NCBI GenBank assembly: GCA_030220185.1
Contig: JASPKZ010007432.1
Location: 1-64,000 of the forward strand
Length of the DNA stretch: 64,000 nt
Origin: Diploptera punctata
Lineage: Eukaryota; Arthropoda; Insecta; Blattodea; Blaberidae
Reading direction: 5' to 3'
Shown: piece after piece, positions 1-11,395 of the stretch
How the letters are laid out: every line of letters starts with the position of its first letter
How positions within the stretch are numbered: position 1 is the stretch's first letter
Made by a program: the position numbers and the translations under genes
The notes under the pieces: generated by a model
The model's input: only the letters and a program-made list of their open reading frames with translations
What the model was told of the DNA's origin: nothing
Databases searched by the model: none

Positions 1-122
1 CTCTCGCCTCTCTTTCTCTCGTCTAAGTCTCACCCACGTGTAATATACTTTGTATCACCGATATTCAGTTCCCTAAAACTCATCTAAATATCAATTGGCT
101 CCAACAATATTAAAACAGTGTA

Positions 123-459
123 GTCCACCGCTGTGGTCTCGGGGTAGCGTGCTGCCTAATCACGCAGCGGACCCGAGTTCGATCCCCGGTCAGGACAAGG
201 TGTCCTGGGTGAGATTTTTCCTCACTTGTAAGACAATTGTCGGAAAACTTCATGCCCCAGCGATCCCCGAACATCATATGGCCATCATAATAATCATCAT
301 TCACATTCGTCTTAGAATAAGGTTAGGATTAAGGGCTCTCCTGGTGCACCACTATCATCATCACCCATGTCATCAGGGCAGCCGTAACCCCGCCTTCCAG
401 GCGCCCCAACCTCAGGAGTGGGTTGCTATTACGTCAATTCCAGATGAGAACATCATAAA
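123..459 (+). mobile_element. SINE-1, tail type II (tRNA-derived)
   Basis: The head reads GTCCACCGCTGTGGTCTCGG and holds a Pol III B box (GTTCGATCCCC), so this is a tRNA-derived SINE. The 5' half matches the SINE-1 family (nine other copies here). The 3' half differs from most: it has the block around 'CTCTCCTGGTGCACCA' and 'CCGCCTTCCAGGCGCCCCAA', shared only with the copy at 49239. A short AGTGTA flanks both sides (117-122 and 460-465), a possible duplication. Any reading frame through it is accidental. Confidence 0.85.
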
Positions 460-1035
460 AGTGTAAGTGATAACCTAGAGCATTGAATAAAGAACAATAT
501 ATTAAATTAGTGTAATTGTTAATAGAAGTGTAATTTTTAGCGTTTTGTTTTCGAAAAAGGAAACATTTACAGTACGCACGAGCCCCTTCTTGCCAATAAG
601 GAACAACCAAGCACCTGGAGCAGCGATGTAAAACATGAGCTCCGTGAGACGGTGCGCTCTGATATACACCAGGAGCGCTCAGCTGGACAGGTAACGCTAC
701 CTGGTGACTTGGTTCCGCGTTCATCCGTCAAACGCCAAACGTTCAGCAACGCAGATATGCCAAGAATCAATGCTTCGTATTTTTTTTGGCACAGAATATA
801 CGACCCACAATTTTTTTTAAAACGGTTTAAATTAGCTAACTCGATGAAAATCAAGACAAAAACATAAAAATCGCATTAAAACTAATAACAAAACTCAACA
901 AAACATTCGTATCAAAACAAAATTGGAAGTAACAAATAAATACGAAAATTAAAGCGGGCGTTTATCAACTAAAGTACAAAATTGCGCTAACTTTTAACAT
1001 CGGTTAGATAATACATGAACATCTAAAAAAATATA
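460..1035. other. unassigned intergenic sequence
   Basis: No gene or known repeat recognised. A GC-richer patch at about 620-730 contains a small imperfect inverted repeat (AGGTAACGCTACCT). Poly-T and poly-A runs occur at 780-860. Confidence 0.4.
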
Positions 1036-1039
1036 TTAA

Positions 1040-1290
1040 ACAACGAAGAAAAATCAAGTTTTGCCGGACCATACGCAAGGACCCGTCTAGAAACGGGTCA
1101 TCAGTTCGACAAAATCGATAATACTATGTCAAAATTACACAGAAAGAATAACAACTACAAGATTAGCATCCTAGAAGATATTGAAATTTTAAAAGAAGCT
1201 GAGAATAAAGACTTACTCAACAAGAATACGTCCGCAGACTTGAACCCGTTGCACAACTTATACAACAACATTACCAGTTGAAATGCAGAA
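1040..1290 (+). pseudogene. Penelope-like element relic: C-terminal end of GIY-YIG endonuclease
   Basis: A plus-strand frame reads ETGHQFDKI...MSKLHRK...KISILEDIEILKEA...LLNKNT...NPLHNLY. This aligns with the endonuclease C-terminus at 36905-37335 (HEGHA, IENTLTVMHREN, INVLEEMEIMKA, NPLYQIF), which carries a clear GIY-YIG motif. Only the end of the domain survives; the active site is absent. The 1300-1400 stretch that follows ('TTTTGAAAGGCC', 'GAGGACGAC') looks like an eroded version of the Penelope tail seen at 10.1 and 37.3 kb. Confidence 0.65.
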
Positions 1291-1429
1291 AATGAAACAT
1301 TGTTTTGAAAGGCCATCATATTTTAACTACTTTATGAAGTTTTCAAACAGAACTTTATTTTATATGAGGACGACTGGTTTATCAGGTACCAGTACTAATT
1401 TTATATTCTTAATATCAAATTAGTAAATG

Positions 1430-1600
1430 GGAGTAATAGACGAATAAATATTATCGCATTTAGACCATCTTCTAAAATTGATATGATATTAGATCCCACA
1501 ATCCGTTTTGAGACTCTTAGTAGCCAACCTGAGGAAGTTGACTCTGAAAAGAATGTCATATATGAGCTATCATTTGCAAATAATTTATGTGTTATGAATA
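1430..1600 (+). pseudogene. LINE fragment, 5' part of a split C-terminal domain
   Basis: The plus strand reads RRINIIAFRP...MILDPTIRFET...QPEEVDSEKNVIYE. This is the conserved 'RR-DIIA ... DPT-R-E ... EV--EK--IYE' block found C-terminal to reverse transcriptase in some insect LINEs (recalled family pattern). Its natural continuation, KYKL-S-TVTGLMIGARGTIP, lies at 6119-6272 in the same orientation, so about 4.5 kb of other elements probably inserted between the halves. Confidence 0.55.
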
Positions 1601-1899
1601 GTACCGACCTTTTGAAGGTCTTGCCCCAGTAATTTAAGTGCTTATAATGAAGTTTTATGTAATTTTATGTTTTAGCAAAAGAGAGTGATCCTCTCTCTGC
1701 ATTTATCTTGTATTAATTTGTTTATAATGTATTAAATTGTTCATTTATGTGGTTAATTTATATTGTATTAAGCTATTTATTTATGTGTTAATTTATTAAC
1801 GACGAGGAATATTCAAACGCGAGTAAGAAGCTTATTTATCTCGGTCTTAAATTCTTGAAGTATTATTTAGTGTATTATGAAAGTTAAAGTGTGATGTGC

Positions 1900-4815
1900 A
1901 TGGGTGTTCTATATTGTAGTGTAGTGTGAACTTGTGTGTTACCAATGGCGTGTACTAGTCTGTTATGTGTCTTCCTGTTTACGTGCTAGGTGTTTAATGT
2001 GATCTATTATATAGGATATTTCTGTGATGTCGTGTAATAGTGGAATCTGGGTTTGACGGTCTGCGTGTAGTATGATTCTTAAGGCTTTATTTTTGACTAT
2101 TTGGAGATTCTTGATGTATGAAGCAGCTGCGTGTCCCCAGGCTGGACTGGCGTATGTCATGATTGGTCTGACAAGTGCTTTGTATAGATTTATTTTGTGT
2201 TTTATTGTAAGTGTGCGTGATGTAAGAATGGGAAAGATGTGAGATATTCTTGTTAGTGCTTTAGTTTTCAGTTGTTTGATGTGTTGATTGAATGTTAGTT
2301 TTTTTTGTCAAGAATGGTTCCTAAATATTTTACTGAGTCTTTTTATTCTAGGTTTGTGTTGTTTATTTGTAGTGGAGGTGGATTTGGTCTTCTTCTTGTG
2401 AATGTGATTGCTTGTGTTTTCTCAGCGTTTAGTCTGATTCTCCATTTGGAGAACCAGTTGCTGATCTTGTTTATGTGTAACTGAATTTTTCTAGTAGTGT
2501 GATGAATGTCATTGTGTGTACAGTATATAGCTGTGTCGTCTGCATATTGTGCTATTTTGGTGTGTATTGAAGTTGGAAGGTCTGATGTGTAGATGTTGTA
2601 TAGTGTAGGTGCCAGTACAGATCCTCGAGGAACACCAGCTTTGATCGGGTGCCAGTTTGATTTCTGTCTATTGTAAATGATTCTGAATGTACGTTTATTT
2701 AAAACGGAATGAATTAGTTTAATATAGCTGTCTGGAATTTTATACTGTATTAGTTTATGAATTAGACCTGTGTGCCAAACGGAATCGAAAGCTTTTTCTA
2801 CGTCAAAGAAGACTGCAGTTGTGTATTGTCTTTGTAAGAATCCGGTCGTAATGTCGTCCATGAGTCTAGTTAGTTGTAATGTAGTTGAATGTTCTGATCT
2901 AAAAGCAAATTGTGTCAAAGGTAGTATTTAAGTTACGTATGGTTGTAGTCTCTTAAGTATAAGTCTTTCTAGTATTTTGCCTATGGTCAAGTAAACTAAT
3001 TGGTCTGTAGTTTTGAGGGAATATAGGATTCTTTCCGGATTTGAGAATGGTAGTGATGTGTGCTTGTTTGAAAGGAGCTGGGAAATATTGTAATTTTAGT
3101 GCAGTATTTAGAATTTTAGTCATATGTACTAGACCTTTCCTTGGAAGTTGTTTCAGTGAGATTGTAGTTAGTCTGTCTTGTCCTGGGGCTTTATTATTGT
3201 TTAAAGAATTGATAATTTTCTTAATTTCGTTAGTAGTCGCAATTGGTATGTGAAATGTCGTGGGTGCGTTTAAGTAAGTTCTTGTTTGTCTTCTAATTTT
3301 TCCTTGAAAATGTTCGTGATTGTTGTTTCTTGTCCTTCATCTGAATTGGTTTTCTAAAGTCTCAGCGACTGCATTTGCTTTGTCTTGGTCGTCGTATAGT
3401 AGCCCGTTTCTACCATGTAATGGTCTGTTTCTAGTCGTTTGTCTATGTGTGAAATTTTTAATTATTTTCCAGCTTGTGTCAGTTTCAACTGCAGTCTTTA
3501 ATTCTTTATTTAGTTGTTCAATTTTATGGTTCTGTATTAATTAATTAATTCTTTTAGAGATTTTATTTAATTCATGTTTGTCTTCTTGTGTTCTTAGACG
3601 TTGCCATTGTCTTCTGATTTGTCTTTTCTGTAGTAATAGTGCAGTTAGTCGTGGAATGTTAAGTGTGTCTTGTTTTCTTGTCAAACTAGTGGTAGTAGAG
3701 TTATTGTAGGTTTGTAGTAGCGTATCTTGAAAAGTTTTAGTGATTTTATCTAATTCTTCAGTAGTATTTATCGTAATATTTGGAGTTAGACTGTCGTTCA
3801 ATTTTTGTCTGAATGAAGCCCAGTTTGTTGTTCTAGTTATGTAATTTCTAGTCTCAGATCTAATAAGATGTATGTTAATTTCCATAATTACTGGGCTATG
3901 GTCAGAATTTAATTCGTCTAGAACGTCTATATAGTTTATGATAGGTCTTGGTTTTGTAATAAAAATATCTAATACGTCCGGTCTATGTCCCTGATAGCTA
4001 TAGTATGTTGGCTGTAAAGGTCCTGTAACTTGGTAATTGTTGTCTAGTGAGTGTGTAATAAAGTTCTGCCTTTTACATTTGTAAGTCGTGAGTTCCATGT
4101 TGGGCTTTTTGCATTAAAGTCTCCTCCAAATATAAAGTTGTTATTATGCTTGGTAAGTATGTCTAGTTCTCTAGTTGTTAAAGAGTTTCCTGGTGGTATG
4201 TATTTAGCTCCAATAGTAGTTGTAATGTTATGTGAGTATCTATTGCTGTAATTTGAATATTAGTCAGTCCATGAATAGTAGTTGGAGAATGTTGAATAGT
4301 AGATTTAACTACTACTGCTGTGCCGCCTTGTCTGTTGTCTTTGTCAGTTCTATAGATGTCGTAGTTTGGTATTCTCCAAGTGATGTGTTTCTTTAGTTTT
4401 CGTTTCTGAAATTAAGGCAACGTCTATGTTTAGTCTAGTTAGTAAGTTAGTAAATTCAAGAGTTTCGCTTCTTATTCCGTTGGCATTCCATTCTAAAATT
4501 AGCAAAGGTTTTATTATATTATTTGGTTTAAGATCCATTTTGGGTTAATGCAGTGAGAAGAGAAATTATGGTATTAAGTAACTGTGGATTTTCTAACACT
4601 TTTTTAATTAGTGAAATTAAAGCTTCTATTGAATTGTTATTATTATTGCTTGAGTTTCTCACTGCGTATGCTACTGTGTTATTTCTTGTTAGTGGGGGGA
4701 AATGTATTCTGTCTAAAGTAGATCTTTCTGTTGAGGTGTTTTGTGTGGATCTGCTGATGACAGTAGGTCTTAAATTGTCTGATAATGGTCTTGATGTGCT
4801 GTTGACCATTGCAAA
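1900..4815 (-). mobile_element. Jockey-clade LINE, broken ORF2 and end of ORF1
   Basis: Read on the minus strand, 5' to 3': the tail of a gag-like ORF1 (4809-4528, with an asparagine run); the start of an apurinic-type endonuclease (about 4538-4350, LEWNANGIRSETLEF and VALISETK); the endonuclease end (4098-3541, GHRPDVLDIF and LNSDHSPV); reverse-transcriptase fingers (about 3260-2940, NNKAPGQDRLT and NYRPISL); the RT palm (2918-2343, FFDVEKAFDSVW, GVPRGSVLAPTLYN, QYADDTAIY); and the C-terminal TYASPAWGHAA block with LQIVKNKALR (2160-1963). ORF2 is cut by several frameshifts, so it cannot work. The catalytic YADD is intact. The 3' untranslated part may run on to about 1600; no clear poly(T) marks its end. 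The 5' end abuts a non-autonomous element. Confidence 0.88.
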
Positions 4816-4816
4816 G

Positions 4817-5436
4817 ACTATTTAACTCATGCCACAAATGCTAGTCAATGACCAATCACGTTTCAATGAATGTTGTTTACAACCAATGACAGTCGTGTTT
4901 CACCTCGCTCTTAATCGATTTCTCTTTATCAGCTCCTGCTATTGTGATAAAGAAAGCTCCTCCTTTTTAATGTTCTGAACAGGACAAAGCATTATTTTTT
5001 CAGCAAATACGTTGAATATAGCAAATAATAAAAATATTCCTTGATTTTACTGAGTTGTTTACTAAAAAATAAATGAGTAACCCGTAATGTTCATTATGAT
5101 ATATAGTTTGATGTGTTTCATTATTTCTCCACTTGGGTGCACTCTTACAATATTGCGATCTTATTTGGCAATAAATAATATGATCAAGCAGCAGTGAATG
5201 AACATAACCTCACATTTCTGATTTGTTTTCAAACATCGCCGTTTACATTAAATATATAAATATTTTAAAATAACTATAGTTAAACAAATATTTGTGAGTA
5301 AACAGCTTAATTTTATTCGTTAAATAGTCCTAACAAATGCCACTCTTGATTTACAAATTCTCTAGATAAATTCACTCCTCACTTGGTGAGTCGTGAATTT
5401 ATCGATAATTTGGAAATCACTCGTGGCATTACTTAT
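4817..5436 (+). mobile_element. non-autonomous element 'M', copy 1
   Basis: Starts ACTATTTAACTCATGCCAC and ends near GTGGCATTACTTATG. Ends are weakly inverted (ATGCC-C-A-TG at both). It contains a hairpin near the right end (TTTGGAAATC against its complement, with TCTAGATAAATT) and an AT-rich core. No coding capacity. Five copies lie in the window; this one and copy 5 share the 'CTCTTTATCAGCTCCTGC' variant. Confidence 0.75.
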
Positions 5437-6118
5437 GACTCATGCCCCAAATGGGAGTCAATGACCAATCATGTTACAATGATTTTTTATTTACAACCAA
5501 TCACAGTCGTGTTTCACCTAGAATTTACCGACTAAAGTTTATCATAATAAAGAAAGCACCTCCTTTTTAACATTCTGAATAGACCATAGCATTATTTTGC
5601 AGTGAATGACTCACTAAGAAATACGGCTACTAGATTGTGTATATAGTGCATGAATGTCAACACATAGCGCATGAGGAAGTTAATATAAAAACATTTGTAG
5701 CAATTGATTATACCACCAAAAAAAGAAACCACTGTTTGCACATTCTTAAATGTATTTTTTCCCAGAAAAATATAATTGTCACATTTACATCATAGGACAT
5801 CAGAAATGAATTAATATACAGTTTGATGTGTTTCATTTTTTCTCCACTAGAGTGCATTCTTACGCTATTGCTTTCCTTTGGCAATAAATAATATGATCTG
5901 GTTGCAGTGACGTACAAAAGAAGTAAATGAAGCGTACCAATCGTTTCTCAATTGTTTTCAAAAATAGCCGTTTACATTAAATATATAAATATTTTGAAAT
6001 AACTATATTTAAATAATGATTTGGGAGTAAACAGCTTAATTTTATTCGTTAAATAGTCCTAACAAATGACACTCTTGATTTCCAAATTCTCTAGATAAAT
6101 TGGAAATCACTCGTGGCA
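5437..6118 (+). mobile_element. non-autonomous element 'M', copy 2
   Basis: Begins directly at the end of copy 1 with ACTCATGCCCCAAATGGG and ends GTGGCATTACTTATG. It lacks the outermost ACTATTTA, so the two copies are fused head to tail. It belongs to the variant with 'CACCTAGAATTTACCGAC', as do copies 3 and 4. Confidence 0.75.
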
Positions 6119-6300
6119 TTACTTATGATAAATACAAATTAGATAGTATAACAGTCACAGGATTGATGATCGGGGCAAGAGGTACTATACCAGGATTCTT
6201 AGCTAAATTTTGGGATTTCTTAGATTTGGACAGAGTGTATATTTCTAAAATTGTCATCGCTGCCATTAGATGATCAATTCCAGTTTTAAGAATCCATGTT
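6119..6300 (+). pseudogene. LINE fragment, 3' part of a split C-terminal domain
   Basis: Reads DKYKLDSITVTGLMIGARGT followed by IPGFLAKFWDF. This is the continuation of the block at 1430-1600 and is in the same orientation. A stop follows after IAAIR. It is a relic with no intact frame. Confidence 0.55.
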
Positions 6301-7370
6301 TACCCAATTTCTACTTTATAGAAATAAATATACTTCAATTACAATTTGAATTTTTTGAATGTATTCCATCAATTTCGAAAATTGTCTGCATCACTTTGTC
6401 CTTGTGGCAATCCTCTAATGAGGAAAGTTTTATATAAAAATATAATAAAATAAAAAATATAAAGTGTCAAGGAAGAATCTCGGGAAGCAGCATCCTGAAA
6501 AAGAGGTGATTTATTTTCCTATAGTTAGGAACAATAAATACACCCACTATTTTTTTTCCCCCTATACCAAGAAATATTAAAGCATGTTTGTTAAAATGGT
6601 GTAGAAACACATGAACATTTTAAACGTATTCTCATCCTTTGTTTTGTTTGTACGTAGAGACATGTTGGTTCTTAATGTTTTTTTTCAGGCAAATATTAAA
6701 TATTGCAGATTATTTTTTTAGGTATTATTTAATACTGTAAACCAGTTAATACTATTCATTAACAAATGCTTTATTCCTGTGTGTGCGTTGTTTTATATTT
6801 GATTCCTGCTGTTATAAGCGTTCGTGACAATGATAGTCTTTCGTACAGGTCCCGCCGGAGAAGTAGGAAGTAGAAGGCATGCTCCAGAGTTAGTACCGCG
6901 CTCCGCACGGAACTTGGAGCTCTGAACTATGACATGCCTGGCCTTGAGTATCTGCACATCTATCATTGTAGTGCAACTTCGTCCTTTGTACAATTATAAT
7001 CTAGCCTAAAAAGTAAACTTAAAAGAATACGCATGCAGTAGATATAGTAAAAGACTACACAAATAAGACAATATTTTTTTCGTAAAATTGAATACAGAAA
7101 ATGATTACCATATTGAAGTTCTCATTACCAATAACGTAAATTTCTTTTTGAGTCCCAATAGTTTCAACATTATCATTATACCTAAGAATTTAAAACATTT
7201 ATTAATAAATATGCTGTGCCATATTAATATAATAAAATATGGAACAAAATTACGCTCAGGATACTATAAGCAATGACGTTTAAATTGTATTATATGAAGT
7301 GTTTCATTTTACTATTAAAGATATTACGGTACACGTTTTAAAATCCCGTATATATTCCATGGCGCAAAGG
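6300..7370. other. unassigned AT-rich sequence
   Basis: No convincing gene. Short frames at 6793-6993 (minus) and 7088-7276 (plus) have no recognisable motif. A GC-richer patch at 6830-6960 was not identified. Confidence 0.4.
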
Positions 7371-7379
7371 GCATAGAAG

Positions 7380-7545
7380 GTCTTGGACGACAAGCCGGCT
7401 GTTGGCTTCACATTAATATGTGTTAATCACAGAGATTGACGATCATCTAGTCGGTAGTCAATATGTCGGGTCCCCAGCCGTTAGAAAGTATTTTCTCAAC
7501 CTGAACATTACTTATTTTGAGTGTGATTAATGACGTAACCCATAG
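7380..7545 (-). mobile_element. SINE-2, 3' part (diverged)
   Basis: Matches the reverse complement of the full SINE-2 at 38572-38902 through 'AAGCCGGCTG', 'TGTGTTAATCACAGAG', 'GTCGGGTCCCCAGCCGTTA' and 'CTCAACCTG'. Homology stops near 7540. The head-proximal part resumes at 7895, beyond about 350 bp of other sequence. Confidence 0.65.
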
Positions 7546-7817
7546 CCTCTACTTTGTCAGGAGTTTATAGACCAAGTTCATTTTAGTTACCTAATTTGCC
7601 CAAAGATGTCATGAGTGGCATGCGATCAACACACCGACCCGATGAGACATCTAGCAGGCAACTAAGGTACTACTAGCATGTTTGAAATCGGTAAATTTTG
7701 TTTAGAGGTCTGTTTGTTCAGACTTAAGGATACTTTATGAGCCTGAAAATCCCACAGCTTGAAGTCCCTCCCGGAGGACTTGCTCCTTGAATGGAAAAAT
7801 CCATCCTAAAAAATCCA

Positions 7818-7893
7818 TTGATCGCGGCCGGGTTTGAACCCGCCACCCTCGGAACGAGAGGCAAGGAGCATAACCACTAGTCCACCGCGGCCG
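7818..7893 (-). mobile_element. SINE-5, tRNA-like head
   Basis: The reverse complement begins GGCCGCGGTGGACTAGTGGT and carries a B box (GGGTTCAAACCCGGC), so it resembles a tRNA with an A box. It has no tRNA-quality fold, so it is read as a SINE head. It sits between two pieces of SINE-2; a diverged copy lies at 34590-34680. Confidence 0.6.
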
Positions 7894-8045
7894 ACGCTAC
7901 TTATTGTAGCTACCCAAAATTATTCAAGATGCTGGGTGGGCACCGGTCCTATACTGCCAAAATTCCACGATAAAATATCTTCGCCAGTGGGACTCGATCA
8001 GCACAAGACATGTTGACTTAACTCGCTCGGCTACGGCGCGGTACG
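7894..8045 (-). mobile_element. SINE-2, head half
   Basis: Matches the reverse complement of the first half of the SINE-2 at 38572: 'CTACTTATTGTAGCTACCCA', 'GGGTGGGCACCGGTCC' and the tRNA-like promoter end near 8000-8045. Together with 7380-7545 it may be one copy interrupted by SINE-5 and flanking sequence, or two truncated copies. Confidence 0.65.
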
Positions 8046-8595
8046 GATATTTCAATTACTGTGCCTTAATATTCGAGACTCTCCATTAAATGTATGTTGA
8101 ATACCTGGGTCTGGTAACTGTGAATTAATCCAGGATTCGTTATTAAATTTTAAGTAACGTAGGCTATAATATTGTAATGAACAAAACAACATTACGGCAG
8201 TCTTGGGAAAAACTCCACGTGAAAAAGCTTAAAATCTATTACACTTTTTAACAGAATTCTAAGATCGATGACAGTGAGAGTTTCATCAGAGGTTCGTTTG
8301 TTACTTTCCCATGACTTCAATCTACTTAAACCTCGAACTCGTTCTTTACACACCTGTCAGTTTCGTACTGTGAAACCTTTAGCTCGAGAGGGACTTTTCC
8401 TATTCATCAAAGACATTGCATTAAAAATCTAAATAGAAATAACTAATGTTTTATTTAACGGTGTTCAACATCTTAGAACACCAGTTAGCTGGGACCTTGG
8501 ACACTTGACCTATAAGTTATCTACCTATCTCACTGGCACTATGAACCGGGAAATTCATGCCTGATCGAACATAAGCTCTCCATATATTTCTATCC
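8046..8595. other. unassigned sequence
   Basis: No gene or repeat family recognised. From about 8530 ('CACTGGCACTATGAACCG', then 'TAAGCTCTCCATATATTTC') it resembles an inverted LINE-A 3' end abutting the plus-strand copy. Confidence 0.4.
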
Positions 8596-8599
8596 TAAT

Positions 8600-9365
8600 C
8601 TAATGTTTTCCAGACATTTCCTGTATAATTTATCTCCCTTAAATCATGGAACTAAATATATGGTCTCACGTAGAAATTCATTAAATAATGGAAATGGACA
8701 GCTAATGACAAATGAGGGAAATTTTGAGGAAGTGGCTGAATTCAAATACCTAGGAACAATAATCACAAATAGGAATGAGATGCACAAAGAAATTAAACAT
8801 AAGTTCAATTCTGGAAATGCATGCTATTATGCATTGCAGAGACTCTTGATGTCCCAACTCCTTTCAAAAAACGTTAAACTCAAAATATATAAAACTATTA
8901 TTCTACCAGTTATATTATATGGGTGCGAAACATGGAATCTTACTTTAAGAGAGGAAAGGAGATTTACAAGTATTTGAGAATAAAGTACTTAGGAAAATTT
9001 TTGGACCAAAGGGAGATGAACAAACAGGTGAATGGAGAAGACTACATAACAATGAACATCATGGTCTTTATAGGAAGCCAGATATAATAAGAACAGTTAA
9101 ATCTCGTAGACTGCGATGGGAGGACATGTTGCACGTATGGGGAATGAAAGACTTGCATGGAAGCTTCTTGTAGGAAAGCCAGAGGGAAAACGCCCAGTTG
9201 GTAGACCAAGAATGAGGTGGGAGAATAACATTAACTATGATTTGAGGAAGTAGATTATACAGGGAATGATTGGAAAGCATTAGCTCAGGATAGGGATGTA
9301 TGGAGAGCTTATGTCCGTGCGGCCATGAACCTACGGGTTCAATAGTGCCAGTGAGTAAGTAAGTA
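8600..9365 (+). mobile_element. LINE-A (RTE-like), 3' portion
   Basis: Encodes the region C-terminal to the RT palm: EVAEFKYLGTIITNRNEMHK, LKIYKTIILPVILYGCETW, then KVLRKIFGPK in another frame. A one-base insertion in GGAGATTTACAAG (about 8962) shifts the frame compared with the copies at 35098 and 42590. The '-RRLRW- ... GKPEGKRPVGRPRMRW' zinc-knuckle-like tail follows. The 3' end is CCAGTGAGTAAGTAAGTAAA, a short AGTA tail typical of the family here. Dead and 5'-truncated. Confidence 0.85.
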
Positions 9366-9366
9366 A

Positions 9367-9830
9367 ATCATGGTTAATGTTATTTTCTCCCCGTATTATT
9401 GGCCTACTACTAGGCTCTTTCCCCTTGGATTTCCATGCTCCCTTTTCATTACTTATCCGTGCTACAAGGCTTAACTGTTCTTGTTACATCTAGTTTCCCA
9501 CAAGTATTACGTAGTTCACTGTTGCATAATTTTCTCTATTCACCTGCCTGTTATTCTCTCTTTGGTCCAAAAATGTGTTCTAACCATTCTATTCTCAAAT
9601 ACTTGTAATCCATTCTCCTGTCTTAAAGTTATAAACCAAGTTTCACATTATAGTATGGAAGAATAAATGTTATAAGTTTATAATTTAGCATTTTTTTAGA
9701 AACGTTGGAATGGCAGAAGTGCCTGTACAGCATAATTGCATGCATTTCCCGAGTTTAACCTACGTTTAATCTCTCTCTGCACCTCATTTCTGTTTGTATT
9801 TACTGTTCGTATGTATGTGAATTTAACTAT
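9367..9830 (-). mobile_element. LINE-A, diverged copy facing the previous one
   Basis: The reverse complement matches LINE-A ('TCTTTGGTCCAAAAATGTG', 'GTAATCTCC'-like sites, 'TTAACTGTTCTTGTTACAT', 'GCATGCATTTCC'). It begins where the plus-strand copy's AGTA tail ends, giving a tail-to-tail pair. Indels have destroyed every frame. Confidence 0.75.
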
Positions 9831-10060
9831 GTCGCATATCTATTCGCTGCTCAAAATATAGATATGTCATAAATCATGAATATGAGATCCTTTATTTCAT
9901 TAACATACGTGTATCATTTATGATACAATATGCTACCACATACTGAAGGTTATGCGCACATGCTCAATATTTCCGCTTCCAGCCATGTCATCCGATAACC
10001 CAATTCTGTGTGGACGAACATTGTCATTCATTAAATAGAACAGATCAAAAGTCACGACAA

Positions 10061-10705
10061 CATAAAAAAATAAGTTAAAATATACCTTCTTAGGTAAAAT
10101 CCGTCGTCCTCAACATATAAAATATGTAATCTGTATGCCTGTAGGCCTTTCAGAACATCCGTCCCATCTTCAGTAGTTCATTCTTCGCTACAGCATTCAG
10201 TATGATGTTTGATGCTGCTGGTCCTAATGTGGCTTTGCCGTGACTAAAGCTTCTTCCTGACGATATCGTATAGTCGGTTGTTTAGTATGGGAGTGCTTTC
10301 ATTTATTAAAATGCTTGTTGTCTATTTCCTTGATAATTTTCAGTTCTTCCAATAGGTTGATTCTAGTTGAATTTCCCTCTTTGTGTACTATTGTAAGGGT
10401 GTCTTCTATTGAGTTCATTCTATGGCCGGCGTTTATTATGTGCTTAGCGTAATTAGACTTTCTATATGCACTCCCAGACTAAACAACCCACTATACGATA
10501 TCGTCAGGAAGAAGCTTTAGTCACGACAAAGCCACATTAGGATCAGCAGCATCAAACATCATACTGGATGCTGTAGCGAAGAATGAACTGCTGAAGATGG
10601 GACGGATGTTCTGAAAGGCCTACAGGCATAAAGATTACATATTTTATAAGTTGAGGACGACGGATTTTACCTAAGAAGGTATATTTTAACTTATTTTATT
10701 TTATG
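10061..10705 (-). mobile_element. Penelope-like element with inverted terminal repeats and endonuclease remnant
   Basis: About 236-bp inverted arms (10061-10296 and 10468-10705) flank a 171-bp core. On the minus strand the core reads INAGHRMNSIEDTLTIVHK and INLLEELKIIKEI, which aligns with the Penelope GIY-YIG endonuclease C-terminus at 36905-37335. The arm sequence (CTGAAGATGGGAC, TGAAAGGCCTACAG, AAGTTGAGGACGACGGA) aligns with sequence immediately 3' of that endonuclease. So this is a 5'-truncated Penelope element on the minus strand with its terminal repeat present on both sides in opposite orientation. Inverted terminal repeats are known for Penelope-like elements. Confidence 0.8.
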
Positions 10706-11164
10706 ACTCTCCACCTCAACGGTTTTAACAATGAATTTTATTAGTATTCACGACAACAGTTGGGAGGATCTTGTCTCTTACTGGTGTCAATTTACCACCT
10801 CTAATAATTTCAGGTCGGTATGTCATCTATATTAAATCTTGTCCACTCCATAAATCCCCAACCACTACATCGGGATGACTGTAATATCACACACATTACT
10901 GTTCTCGTAACATAATATGTAAGATATATCCTGAGTTCCTCTATTTTAGCAGTGTGTAAATTCTGCTTCTGAGAACAATGAAGAGTGGAGAGAGAAATCT
11001 AAAGATGTTATATGATAATGTTTATGATTATAAACAGCTGACTAAAGTAAATAGAGGCATCCCCAATCCAGCGAATGAACAAAGCTTCTTCTAATGTTCC
11101 AAACTTTAATATTTACGTTATAATGTTAATTTGGATCCTGACGGTACATGAGGACAGTAGTTTA

Positions 11165-11395
11165 TTATATGATTCCATAGCCAGAGCCGTCGTAATATAG
11201 GAAAACCAGAAGGAAAGAGTCTAGTACATAGACCAAGAATTTGTAGGAAGATAACATTAATTATGATTTGAGGAAGGTGAATTAAACAAGGAATGTTTGG
11301 AAAAAAAGCTCAGGATAGAGGTTGTGCAGAACTTATCTCCGCGTTGTCATAAACCTCAGGGTTTGATAGTGTCAGTAAGTGAAAGTACAGGATCA
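11165..11395 (+). mobile_element. LINE-A, short 3' fragment
   Basis: Diverged LINE-A end: 'GGAAAACCAGAAGGAAAGAG', 'TAGACCAAGAATTTG', 'AACATTAATTATGATTTGAG', ending TAGTGTCAGTAAGTGAAAGT. The arginine-rich GRP motif region is recognisable, but no frame is intact. Confidence 0.7.
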
